The position numbers were made by a program, and so were the translations under genes. Of a DNA stretch of 64,000 nucleotides, positions 26,055-34,011 are shown in pieces; within the stretch, counting starts at the first letter, position 1; every line of letters starts with the position of its first letter. The DNA is from Microbacterium sp. SYP-A9085. GTDB taxonomy: Bacteria; Actinomycetota; Actinomycetes; Actinomycetales; Microbacteriaceae. Location of the stretch: the NCBI RefSeq assembly GCF_009649635.1, contig NZ_WJII01000002.1:62001-126000 (forward strand), written 5' to 3'. The notes under the pieces are model-generated. The model searched no databases. It was not told the DNA's origin and saw only the letters and a program-made list of their open reading frames with translations.

Positions 26055-26777
26055 TCAGGTCAGGGCTTCTCGGGCGATCCGGTCCCGCGACTGAGTGCGC
26101 CGCGATCGGGCGGCGCGCACGCCGCGCGGCACGCTTGCCCGCTGCAGCAGGGCGAACACACCGTCCAGGACCAGGGCCAGCGCGGCGACGAGGATCGCAC
26201 CGCCGAGGACCATGTCCAGTCTCTGCAGCGGGAATCCGGCGATGATGTACTGCCCGAGGCCGCCGACGCCGTAGACGTATGCGGCGATGGTGACGGTGGC
26301 CACCACCTGCAGCATCGCGGAGCGGATGCCGGCGACCAGCAACGGCAGCCCGAGCGGCACTTCGATGCGCCACAGCACCTGCCACTCGGTCATCCCCATC
26401 GCCCGGCCGGCGCCGAGCACCGATCGGTCGATCGCCTCGAATCCGGCATATGCCCCCGCAAGAATGGAGGGGATGGCGAGGATGACGAACGTGACGGTCG
26501 CCGCGGCGGGCGTGTACAGAACGCCCATCAGCAGCACGAGCAGGATGAAGAGCCCGAACGATGGCACCGCGCGCGCCGCGCCGGAGATGGCGACCGCGAT
26601 GTCGCGGCCGCGACCCGTATGCCCGATCAGCCATCCCGCCGGCACCGCTATCACGATGGCCACGGCGACCGCGGCGACCGACGACAGCAGGTGCGCCACG
26701 AGGGCGACGGGGATCGGGTCGGTGCCGGCCAGGTCGCCGCCGAAGATCCACCGGATGGCGTCGAGGAGGAAGGTCAT
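26055..26777 (-). CDS. osmoprotectant ABC transporter permease (second)
   Basis: 240-residue membrane protein with about five or six helices and the binding-protein-dependent permease motif around AMGMTEWQVLWRIEVPLGLPLLVAGIR, which docks on the ATPase. ATG at 26777 overlaps the end of the first permease by four bases; the frame continues further upstream but only as shadow of that gene. Pairs with the first permease to form the channel. The basic C-terminus (about 20 residues rich in Arg) is probably cytoplasmic. Confidence 0.9.
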   Translation of the reverse strand: MTFLLDAIRWIFGGDLAGTDPIPVALVAHLLSSVAAVAVAIVIAVPAGWLIGHTGRGRDIAVAISGAARAVPSFGLFILLVLLMGVLYTPAAATVTFVILAIPSILAGAYAGFEAIDRSVLGAGRAMGMTEWQVLWRIEVPLGLPLLVAGIRSAMLQVVATVTIAAYVYGVGGLGQYIIAGFPLQRLDMVLGGAILVAALALVLDGVFALLQRASVPRGVRAARSRRTQSRDRIAREALT

Positions 26778-27451
26778 GCCATCGCCTCCCGCGCGCCGGC
26801 GGCGGCACCGAGGGCGTCGGGGCGGCGCGACCACGGCATCAGCACCCGGCCGGCGACCACGAGCAGCAGGTCCACCACGAGGGCTATCACGATCACCGCG
26901 ACGATGCCCGCGAGCACCTCGAGGATGATCCGCCGCTGCAGCCCGTTCGTGAACAGGTAGCCGAGGTTCGTCACCCCGATCAGGATCCCAACCGTGGCCA
27001 GCGCAATAGTGCTCGCGGCCATGACCCGCAGACCCGCCAGCACGACGGGTCCGGACAGCGGGAACTCGACGGCCCAGAACCGCCGCCACGCGCCGTACCC
27101 CATCGCGGTGGCGGCGAGCCGCACGTCCGCGTCGACGGAGTCCAGGCCGTCGGTGACGGCGCGCACCATGAGGGCGACGCCGTAGATCGTCAGTGCGACG
27201 ATCAGGTTGACGTCGCTGATGTAGCTGGAGCCGATCACGAGCGGCAGCAGCACGAGCAGCGCCAGCGACGGGATCGTGTACAGCAGACCGGTGACCACGA
27301 GGATCGCGCCCCGCAGCAGCCGGTACCGCCACGCCACCCAGCCGAGCGGGATCGACAGGACAAACGCGACCGCGATCGGGATGAGGCTCTGCCGCAGATG
27401 GACCAGCGACAGCTGCAGGATCAGCCCGAGGTTGTCGGAGAGCCAGATCAC
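26774..27451 (-). CDS. osmoprotectant ABC transporter permease (first)
   Basis: 225-residue permease of the OpuCB type, with VHLRQSLIPIAVAFVLSIPLGWVAWRY near the N-terminus, YTIPSLALLVLLPLVIG, and the ATPase-contact loop ATAMGYGAWRRFWAVEFPLSGPVVLAGLR. Both its ends overlap neighbours by four bases, giving tight translational coupling between ATPase, permease and permease. The two different permeases in one operon are the standard OpuC plan. Confidence 0.9.
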   Translation of the reverse strand: MIWLSDNLGLILQLSLVHLRQSLIPIAVAFVLSIPLGWVAWRYRLLRGAILVVTGLLYTIPSLALLVLLPLVIGSSYISDVNLIVALTIYGVALMVRAVTDGLDSVDADVRLAATAMGYGAWRRFWAVEFPLSGPVVLAGLRVMAASTIALATVGILIGVTNLGYLFTNGLQRRIILEVLAGIVAVIVIALVVDLLLVVAGRVLMPWSRRPDALGAAAGAREAMA

Positions 27452-28287
27452 CCGCCGGCCTCCTCGACGACGGCGCCGTCGACGATGGCACCCTGCGCGC
27501 GACCCGCAGCGTCGACGACGACAAGGCCCCGTGCCGTGCGCTTCAGGCGCAGCGCGCGCGTCCCCCGTTCGGCGCCGATGAAGCTGGCGACGAATTCGGA
27601 CGCCGGGTTCTCGATGATCTGGCTGGGGCTGCCGATCTGCGCTATCTGCGCGCCCTGCTGCAGGATCACCACCTGGTCGCCGAGCAGGAACGCCTCATCG
27701 ACGTCGTGGGTGACGAACACTATCGTCTTGCCGATCTCGTCCTGCAGCCGGATGAGCTCCTGCTGCAGCTCGGCGCGCACGATCGGGTCGACGGCGCCGA
27801 ATGGCTCGTCCATCAACAGGATGTTGGGGTCGGCCGCGAGCCCCCGCGCGACGCCGACGCGCTGCTGCTGCCCACCGGAGAGCTGGCCGGGGAACCGCCG
27901 TGCCATCGCCTCGTCGAGTCCGACCGTGCGCATGAGTTCACGCGCCCGCGCGCGGGCTGCCCTCTTCGCCACGCCCTGCAGGACGGGCACGGTGGCGATG
28001 TTGTCCTCGACGGTCAGGTGCGGCAGCAGGCCGGAGTTCTGCATCACGTAGCCGATGCTGCGCCGCAGCGCCACCGCCGAGCGGCCGGCGATGTCGTCGC
28101 CGTCGATCTCGATGACACCGGCGGTCGGCTCGATCATCCGGTTGATCATGCGCAGCAGCGTCGTCTTGCCGGACCCGCTCGAGCCCACGAGCACCGTGGT
28201 CTTGCGTGCGGGGATGACGAGGTCGAAGTCGCGCACGGCCGCGGTGCCGTCGGGGTACAGCTTGGAGACGCCGCGGAACTCGATCAT
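27448..28287 (-). CDS. osmoprotectant ABC transporter ATP-binding protein
   Basis: 279-residue ATPase, first gene of the importer operon. It has Walker A LVGSSGSGKTTLLRMINRMI, signature LSGGQQQRVGVARGLA, Walker B ILLMDEPFGAVDPI and the His-switch VFVTHDVDEA. There is no obvious CBS pair at the C-terminus, only about 50 residues after the cassette (ASEFVASFIGAERGTRALRLKRTA). The start at 28287 (MIEFRGVSKLYPDG) has AAGGA four bases upstream; an ATG four codons earlier is also possible. OpuC-type importers are commonly induced by osmotic stress, but no operator is visible. Confidence 0.9.
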   Translation of the reverse strand: MIEFRGVSKLYPDGTAAVRDFDLVIPARKTTVLVGSSGSGKTTLLRMINRMIEPTAGVIEIDGDDIAGRSAVALRRSIGYVMQNSGLLPHLTVEDNIATVPVLQGVAKRAARARARELMRTVGLDEAMARRFPGQLSGGQQQRVGVARGLAADPNILLMDEPFGAVDPIVRAELQQELIRLQDEIGKTIVFVTHDVDEAFLLGDQVVILQQGAQIAQIGSPSQIIENPASEFVASFIGAERGTRALRLKRTARGLVVVDAAGRAQGAIVDGAVVEEAGG

Positions 28288-28354
28288 GGTGTCCTTCATG
28301 TCGCTCGTGTCGCGTGCTACCGAGGGTAACCCAGGCCCCCGACACAGCACTCGG

Positions 28355-29674
28355 TCAGTACCAGAAACTCAGCTGCGGGACCGCCCGGTGACCGAGGACG
28401 GCGGCCGCCGCCGCGGCATCCGTCGACTCCACCCGTCCGGCTGCGGCGAGCGTGCTCACCGAGACCCCGCCCAGGTACGCGGTCGACAACGCGGCGGTCC
28501 CGAGCCGGAGGACGGGGATGTCCCGCGCGTCCGGTCCGCCGTCGGCGCGCACCCGGCCGGAGCCGTCGGCGCCGGCCTCCAGCAGCCAGCGGCCGGAGCT
28601 GTGTCCGAGCGGATCGGACACCTCCAGCACGACGGCACCGGCGGTGTCGTAGCCGCGCGCCTGCAGGGCGGCCGGGACGTCGAGGACGCGCACGTAGTGG
28701 TGGTCGGACACGGTGATCTCGGCGGCCCGCTGGTCCGACAGCATCCACAGCAGCGGCTCGTCGACCGACAGCTCGGAGGCGGTGACGGTGCCGATCAGGG
28801 GCAGCTCAATCAGGTGGCGCCACAGCGCCGCGTACGCCTCCGCGTCGACGGCGACAAGGTGGGACACCCGCACGGAGGACTTCGTGAAGTCGTCCTCGTT
28901 CTCGGTGACGGTGTACAGCACCATGCCGCGGACCCGTCCGGCCGGGTCGGCGTACTGCGCCGCGCGGACCCTGCCCGGCTTGTCGGCATCCGGATGCAGC
29001 TCCGTGAAGCGGTCCCAGTGGCTGCCGGGGATCGGGATCTCGCCGGGGCGGCGCAGCCGGACCTCGTCGTGCAGCCGCGGCAGCAGCGCCCGCGCGGTCT
29101 CGCGCGAGACGTGGTCCACCCGACCGGGGGCCGTCGGCCCCTCCCACCGCGCCCGCTTCGTGTCGATTCGCCACGTCGTGGCCGCCACTGCGGGACCGAA
29201 CCCGTACCGCCCGTAGATCGTGGACTCGCTGGCGGTGAGCCCGGCCATCGGGATACCCAGCGCCACGGCGTGGCGCAGCTCGCCCTCCATCATGGCGCGC
29301 GCTATGCCGCGGCCCTGATGCGTGGGCGCGACCGTCACGGCGCTGATGGCGACCATCGGCGTCGTGCGCTCCCCCGGCACCGTCAGGTCGGTCGCCCACG
29401 ACGCGAAAGTGCCGACCGGGACCTCGGGCATCGGTCCGGCCGGGTCGTACACGCCGATCATCCGCCGGTAGCCGTTCCTGGCGGTCGCGGCGTCCAGCTG
29501 CGCCTCGGTGGGCTCCGGGTCGAGGAAGCCGCGGCGCACCGCGCCGATCCAGGCGTCGAGTTCGGGCCGGGCGTTGCGGACGAGGCGCAGCTCGAGGCCC
29601 TGCGCCGCGAGCGCGGCGGCGGCCGAGGCGTCGACCGGTCCGTCGTGGTGGCGGGTCGTCAGGTCATCGTCCAT
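28355..29674 (-). CDS. Eis-like GNAT N-acetyltransferase
   Basis: 439-residue protein with the three-part Eis plan. An N-terminal GNAT domain carries VAISAVTVAPTHQGRGIARAM, the acetyl-CoA pyrophosphate loop; a second GNAT-like domain is in the middle; and an SCP2-like domain is at the C-terminus (about 330-439). The protein ends in an aromatic residue (QLSFWY), as Eis enzymes do, where the terminal carboxylate is part of the active site. Eis enzymes acetylate aminoglycosides and other amines; the natural substrate here is unknown. The gene is downstream of ispE with a 21-base gap. Confidence 0.85.
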   Translation of the reverse strand: MDDDLTTRHHDGPVDASAAAALAAQGLELRLVRNARPELDAWIGAVRRGFLDPEPTEAQLDAATARNGYRRMIGVYDPAGPMPEVPVGTFASWATDLTVPGERTTPMVAISAVTVAPTHQGRGIARAMMEGELRHAVALGIPMAGLTASESTIYGRYGFGPAVAATTWRIDTKRARWEGPTAPGRVDHVSRETARALLPRLHDEVRLRRPGEIPIPGSHWDRFTELHPDADKPGRVRAAQYADPAGRVRGMVLYTVTENEDDFTKSSVRVSHLVAVDAEAYAALWRHLIELPLIGTVTASELSVDEPLLWMLSDQRAAEITVSDHHYVRVLDVPAALQARGYDTAGAVVLEVSDPLGHSSGRWLLEAGADGSGRVRADGGPDARDIPVLRLGTAALSTAYLGGVSVSTLAAAGRVESTDAAAAAAVLGHRAVPQLSFWY

Positions 29675-29695
29675 GTGTGCTGTGCTCCGGATCGT

Positions 29696-30631
29696 TCAGG
29701 TGGGGATGATGCGGGCGCCGGGGACCGGTCCGTGCACATGCATGGTCTCGTGCCCGGCCGCGCTGAGCACCACCTGCAGCGCGACGGCGGCCTGCTCGTC
29801 GTCCGCGAGGAACGCGAGCGTCGGCCCCGATCCCGACACGATACCGGTGAGTGCGCCCTGGGAAAGGCCGAGGTTGATGATGTCGTCCAGCGCGGGCCGC
29901 AGCCGCAGCGCGGCGTGCGACAGGTCGTTGTGCGCGGTGGCGCCGAGCATGCGCGCGTCGCCCTGCCGCAGCGCCTGCAGCACCGGGGGGAACACCGCCG
30001 GGCGCACGGGCACGGGCGGGACGAAGGAGCTGCCGGTCGACCGGTAGTCGTCCAGCTCGTCGTACACGTCCGGGGTCGACATCCCCTCGTCGCTGATCAC
30101 GAGCACCCAGTCGAACCGGCCGCGCGCGAGCGCGGGGCTGAGCTGCTCGCCACGGCCGGTGCCGACCGCGGTGCCGCCCATCAGGGCGAACGGCACGTCG
30201 GCGCCCAGCTGCGCGCCGATTCGCTGCAGCTGGGCGCTGGACAGGCCGGCGCCCCACAGCGCGTCGCACGCGAGCAGGGCCGCCGCGGCATCCGCGGAGC
30301 CTCCGCCCATGCCCCCGGCCACCGGGACGCCCTTGTGCACGCGCAGGTGCACGCCGCCGTCGTAGCCGATCTCCGCGGCCAGCAGGCGCGCGGCGCGCAC
30401 GGCGAGGTTCGTGTCGTCCACGGGCACGCCGGACACGTCGACGGTGCCGTCCACCTCGACCGTGAACCGGTCCGACGGGCTCGCCCAGACATCCTCATAC
30501 GCCGAGACCGCCTGGTACGCAGAGGCCACCTCGTGGTACCCGTCGGCACCGGCAGCGCCGACCTCGAAGAAGACGTTGATCTTCCCCGGGGCGCGCACCC
30601 GGATGCGCTCGACGGCGGCGGCCTGGCTCAC
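29696..30631 (-). CDS. ispE: 4-diphosphocytidyl-2-C-methyl-D-erythritol kinase
   Basis: Phosphorylates CDP-ME in the MEP isoprenoid pathway. The 311-residue GHMP kinase shows VRAPGKINVFFEV at the N-terminus, the ATP loop PVAGGMGGGSADAAAALLA, and the third GHMP motif SGSGPTLAFL. The start is GTG at 30631, overlapping the stop of the aldo/keto reductase gene by four bases (GTGA); a longer in-frame reading upstream is shadow of that gene. In M. tuberculosis ispE follows ksgA directly. Here an aldo/keto reductase gene sits between them. Confidence 0.95.
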   Translation of the reverse strand: MSQAAAVERIRVRAPGKINVFFEVGAAGADGYHEVASAYQAVSAYEDVWASPSDRFTVEVDGTVDVSGVPVDDTNLAVRAARLLAAEIGYDGGVHLRVHKGVPVAGGMGGGSADAAAALLACDALWGAGLSSAQLQRIGAQLGADVPFALMGGTAVGTGRGEQLSPALARGRFDWVLVISDEGMSTPDVYDELDDYRSTGSSFVPPVPVRPAVFPPVLQALRQGDARMLGATAHNDLSHAALRLRPALDDIINLGLSQGALTGIVSGSGPTLAFLADDEQAAVALQVVLSAAGHETMHVHGPVPGARIIPT

Positions 30632-31695
30632 AGTTGCGCGGACACCGCCCACATGTCCACGTCGATGCTGTCGCTGAGCGCGTCGATCTGCTCCAGCTCG
30701 GCGGTGTCGAAATCGGGGCCGGACAGGGCGCCGAGGTTCTCGTCGAGTTGGGCGGGACGCGAGGCGCCGATCAGCGCGGAGGCGACGACACCGTCCCGCA
30801 GCACCCACTGCAGCGCCATCTGCGCGAGCGTCTGCCCGCGCTCCTTCGCTATCACGTCGAGGCCGCGCAGCGCCGACAGGCCCCGGTCGGACAGCCGCCC
30901 GCCGGGCAGGGACGACCGCTGCTGCGAGCGCTCCGCGGTGCCGTCGCCGAGGTACTTCGACGTGAGCAGCCCCTGCGCCAGCGGCGTGAAGGCGATAGCG
31001 CCCATGCCCTCCTGAGCGAGCACCCCGGTCAGTCCGTCCTCGATCCAGCGGTTCAGGATCGAGTACGACGGCTGGTGGATCACGAGCGGCGTGCCAAGAC
31101 TCCGGGCGACGGCCTTCGCTGTGGCCGTGCGCTCGGCGCTGTACGACGAGATGCCCACGTACAGCGCCTTGCCCTGTCGCACGAGGGTGTCCAGTGCCCC
31201 GATGGTCTCCTCGATCGGGGTGACCGGGTCCACGCGGTGGGAGTAGAAGATGTCGACGTACTCCAGGCCCATCCGGGTCAGGGACTGGTCGGCGCTGGCG
31301 AGGATGTACTTGCGGCTGCCGAGGTCGCCGTACGGTCCCGGCCACATGTCCCAGCCGGCCTTCGACGAGATGATCAGTTCGTCGCGGTACGCCCGGAAGT
31401 CCTCACGCATTATGCGGCCGAAGTTCGTCTCGGCCGAGCCGTACGGCGGGCCGTAGTTGTTCGCGAGGTCGAAGTGGGTGATTCCGGAGTCGAACGCGTG
31501 GCGCAGCAGCTCCCGCTGCCGGTCGAACGGGACGTTGTCGCCGAAGTTCCACCACAGGCCCAGCGAGATGGGGGGCAGGTAGAGGCCGGAGTCCCCCACC
31601 TGCCGGTAGCCGAACGCGTCGTATCGGCCCGGAGCGGCCGTGTACGGGCGGTGGATGTCGCCGACGCCGGACTGGAATCGCTGCTGGTCGCTCAC
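30628..31695 (-). CDS. aldo/keto reductase, YghZ-like
   Basis: 355-residue NADPH-dependent reductase of the YghZ (L-glyceraldehyde 3-phosphate reductase) group. It has the long N-terminal strand segment PPISLGLWWNFGDN, the active-site Asp and Tyr in FDLANNYGPPYGSAE, the lysine in LIISSKAGWDMWPGPYG, and the histidine in VDIFYSHRVDP. It probably reduces small aldehydes. GTG at 31695 is preceded by TACCCT at exactly six bases, so the mRNA is likely leaderless and starts the three-gene run reductase-ispE-acetyltransferase. Confidence 0.9.
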   Translation of the reverse strand: MSDQQRFQSGVGDIHRPYTAAPGRYDAFGYRQVGDSGLYLPPISLGLWWNFGDNVPFDRQRELLRHAFDSGITHFDLANNYGPPYGSAETNFGRIMREDFRAYRDELIISSKAGWDMWPGPYGDLGSRKYILASADQSLTRMGLEYVDIFYSHRVDPVTPIEETIGALDTLVRQGKALYVGISSYSAERTATAKAVARSLGTPLVIHQPSYSILNRWIEDGLTGVLAQEGMGAIAFTPLAQGLLTSKYLGDGTAERSQQRSSLPGGRLSDRGLSALRGLDVIAKERGQTLAQMALQWVLRDGVVASALIGASRPAQLDENLGALSGPDFDTAELEQIDALSDSIDVDMWAVSAQL

Positions 31696-31701
31696 TGATC
31701 A

Positions 31702-31707
31702 AGGGTA
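31702..31707 (-). promoter_or_regulatory. -10 hexamer for the leaderless aldo/keto reductase gene
   Basis: TACCCT on the minus strand, six bases before the GTG at 31695. No Shine-Dalgarno sequence is present. Confidence 0.55.
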
Positions 31708-31711
31708 TCGA

Positions 31712-31776
31712 GTCGGCGGTGCCGCGTGGGGTGGGGATGCGGCGGGACGCTTGTGTTCGCTCGGCGGCACGCCGAC
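31712..31776. repeat. imperfect inverted repeat downstream of rsmA
   Basis: GTCGGCGGTGCCGC (31712-31725) matches the complement of 31764-31776 with one bulged base; the loop is 38 bases. It lies in the 98-base gap after rsmA and may act as its terminator while overlapping the promoter region of the next gene. Confidence 0.35.
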
Positions 31777-31793
31777 CTCTACGTGACCCGCCG

Positions 31794-32642
31794 TCAGCGG
31801 GCGGGCCTCTGCCGGGCGACGGCGACGAAGTCGTCGATCGTGAGCTGCTCCCCGCGCAGCGTCGGGTCGATGCCGGCGGCCTCGAGAACCGCGGACGCCG
31901 CCGCCGACCCGCCGAGCGTCGACGAGAGCGCCTGACGGAGCATCTTGCGGCGCTGGCCGAACGCGGCATCCACGATCTCGAACGTGCGCCGGCGCTCGGC
32001 TTCCGTCCCGCGCGGCTCCAGGTCCCGACTGAACGCGACCAGCACGCTGTCGACGCCCGGGACCGGCCAGAACACGTGGCGGGACACGGTGCCCGCGAGC
32101 CGCCACGGGCCGTACCAGGCCGCCTTGACGCTCGGCGCCCCGTACGTCTTCGAGCCGGGCGGCGCGGCCAGCCGCTCCCCCACCTCGGCCTGAACCATCA
32201 CGACCCCGCGCTTGAGGTGCGCGAACGTCTCGAGGAAGTGCAGCAGCACCGGCACCGACACGTTGTAGGGGAGGTTCGCCACCAGCACGGTGGGCTCCCC
32301 CGGCAGCTCGGTGACCCGGAGGGCATCCGCGTCCACCACCGTCAGCGCACCGTCGTCGACGCCGTGGGATGCCGCGGTCTCCGGCAGGCGCGCGGCCAGT
32401 CGGTGGTCGATCTCGACGGCGGTGACCCGCGCGCCGGTGGACAGGATCGCCAGGGTCAGCGAGCCGAGCCCCGGCCCCACCTCGACGACGTGCTCGTGCG
32501 GCTGCACCGCGGCGATCTGCACGATGCGCCGCACGGTGTTCGCATCGACGACGAAGTTCTGCCCGAGCTTCTTGGTCGGGGTCACGTCGAGTTCGGCGGC
32601 CAGCGCGCGGATCTCAGCCGCGCCCAGAAGTGACACGGGCAT
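31794..32642 (-). CDS. rsmA: 16S rRNA dimethyladenosine transferase
   Basis: KsgA dimethylates two adjacent adenosines near the 3' end of 16S rRNA during small subunit assembly. The predicted protein is 282 residues, with KKLGQNFVVDANTVRRIV at the N-terminus, the SAM loop VVEVGPGLGSLTLAIL, and the catalytic motif LVANLPYNVSVPVL. Start sites are uncertain: ATG at 32651, ATG at 32642 and GTG at 32636 are in frame, and none has a good ribosome site. The frame stays open for over 100 codons upstream through the repeat block, but that part is repetitive and not homologous to KsgA. Confidence 0.94.
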   Translation of the reverse strand: MPVSLLGAAEIRALAAELDVTPTKKLGQNFVVDANTVRRIVQIAAVQPHEHVVEVGPGLGSLTLAILSTGARVTAVEIDHRLAARLPETAASHGVDDGALTVVDADALRVTELPGEPTVLVANLPYNVSVPVLLHFLETFAHLKRGVVMVQAEVGERLAAPPGSKTYGAPSVKAAWYGPWRLAGTVSRHVFWPVPGVDSVLVAFSRDLEPRGTEAERRRTFEIVDAAFGQRRKMLRQALSSTLGGSAAASAVLEAAGIDPTLRGEQLTIDDFVAVARQRPAR

Positions 32643-32651
32643 GCCCACCAT

Positions 32652-33121
32652 CCTGCCGCAGGCGGGAGAGCCTTTGTGTCCGTACAGCCGACGCTCGCCG
32701 GACGCGAACATCACGTCACGCGCCCCGCGACGCCAGGTGCACCGGTTGCGCCAGCGATTCGCGCTACACGAATCCGCGAACGCGCCAGCGAATCCGTGGC
32801 GCGGATGCCGAACAGTACCGCGCGAGCACGACGGCCACCCCGCAGCATCCCACCGCGCTACACAAATCGGCGAACGCTGCACCGATCCGCAAACGCGGCA
32901 CCAATCGGCGAACGCTGCACCGATCCGCGTCCGCGCCACCCGCGGCGGGCGCTCCGAGGTTCGCGCTGCACGAATCCGCGAACGCGCCAGCGAATCCATG
33001 GCGCGGATGCCGAACAGTGCCGCGCGAGCACAGCGGCCACCCCGTGGAATCCCACCGCGCTACACGAATCCGCGAACGCGCCAGCGAAAACGCGGCGCGG
33101 ATGCCCGCAGCCGGCGGCCTG
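32652..33121. other. 480-base non-coding gap between tatD and rsmA
   Basis: No believable gene is present: the open frames here are low-complexity, are read equally well in several frames and on both strands, and lack ribosome sites. Most of the gap (from about 32758) is taken up by diverged direct repeats. The first 100 bases hold nothing I recognise. In M. tuberculosis rpfB lies at this position between tatD and ksgA. Confidence 0.7.
32758..33110. repeat. diverged direct-repeat block
   Basis: A 106-base unit at 32758-32863 recurs at 32960-33065, offset 202 bases, with about eight differences. A third, partial copy of its beginning starts near 33057. Between the two long copies is a shorter, degenerate repeat of about 20 bases built on RATCSGCRAACGC, seen at about 32863, 32884, 32903 and 32922. 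The same core opens each long unit (GAATCCGCGAACGC). Substitutions, not indels, separate the long copies, which suggests age. Confidence 0.85.
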
Positions 33122-34009
33122 TCAGTCCTCGAACGAGCCGTACACGGCGCGGGTGTTCGCCGCCAGCTGCGCGCACAGCTCGTCGAGGTCGACGCCGAGC
33201 TCAGCGGCCATGAACCGCACCGTCGTCGGCACGAGGTACGGCGCGTTCGGCCGGCCCCGGTAGGGCACCGGCGTGAGGAACGGCGCATCCGTCTCCACGA
33301 GGATCCGGTCGCGGGATGCCACCGCCAGCGCATCGCGCAGGTTCTGCGCGCCGCGGAACGTGATGTTCCCCGCGAACGACAGATAGTAGCCGTGCTCGGC
33401 GGCGATGCGTGCCATCGCGGCATCGCCGGAGAAGCAGTGGAACACCGTCCGCTCGGGCGCGCCGGCATGCTCCAGCGTCTGCAGCACCGCATCGTGCGCG
33501 TCGCGGTCGTGGATCTGCATCGCTATGCCGTGCTTCTTGGCCAGTGCTATGTGCGCCTCGAACGAGCGGCGCTGGGCCGGGATGCCGTCCGCTCCGGTGC
33601 GGAAGAAGTCCAGGCCCGTCTCCCCGATCGCCCGCACCCGCGGCTGCGCGGCCAGCTCGTCGATCACCGCGATGGCCTCGTCGAGCCGCCCCGCGGCCTC
33701 GTACGCGGGCGCCTCGTTCGGATGGATCGCGACGGCGGCCAGCACCCGGGGATGGCGGGCGGCGGCATCCGCCGACCAGCGGCTCGAATCGATATCGCCG
33801 CCGGCCTGCACGACCCCTGCGATGCCGACCTCCCGCGCGCGGTCCAGCTGCTCGTCGAGGGTGAGCCCGCCGTCGTCGCCGTCGGCGATCTCCAGATGGC
33901 AGTGGTTGTCGTACACCGGCACCGCGAGCGGCTCAGGCGCCGGCGGATAGCTGACGTCGCGCGTTCCCTTCTCGCGGTGCCGCACGTAGTTCGAGGGGTC
34001 GTCCGGCAC
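33122..34009 (-). CDS. tatD: TatD-family metal-dependent hydrolase
   Basis: 295-residue TIM-barrel hydrolase. Metal ligands are visible as YDNHCHLEIAD near the N-terminus, AIGETGLDFFR, MQIHDRDAHD, VFHCFSGDA and LVETDAPFLTP, the full TatD set. Members have 3'-exonuclease or deoxyribonuclease activity. The GTG at 34009 lies two bases after the metG stop, so the gene is almost certainly co-transcribed with metG. The frame remains open far upstream, but only as shadow of metG. The metG-tatD-rsmA-ispE order is conserved in actinobacteria. Confidence 0.94.
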   Translation of the reverse strand: MPDDPSNYVRHREKGTRDVSYPPAPEPLAVPVYDNHCHLEIADGDDGGLTLDEQLDRAREVGIAGVVQAGGDIDSSRWSADAAARHPRVLAAVAIHPNEAPAYEAAGRLDEAIAVIDELAAQPRVRAIGETGLDFFRTGADGIPAQRRSFEAHIALAKKHGIAMQIHDRDAHDAVLQTLEHAGAPERTVFHCFSGDAAMARIAAEHGYYLSFAGNITFRGAQNLRDALAVASRDRILVETDAPFLTPVPYRGRPNAPYLVPTTVRFMAAELGVDLDELCAQLAANTRAVYGSFED

Positions 34010-34011
34010 GG

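Noticed and set aside
28288..28354. Riboswitch before the osmoprotectant importer
   Set aside because: The gap is too short for any known aptamer class and shows no conserved core.
28055..31015. 986-codon plus-strand open frame
   Set aside because: Lies antisense to four clear genes (ABC ATPase, acetyltransferase, ispE, aldo/keto reductase) and has no recognisable domain.
32643..32999. N-terminal extension of RsmA through the repeat block
   Set aside because: The extension repeats itself, is read as similar peptides in several frames and does not fit the KsgA family, which begins near 32642.
32758..33110. CRISPR array
   Set aside because: The repeats are diverged and irregularly spaced, with no unique spacers of constant length and no cas genes nearby.
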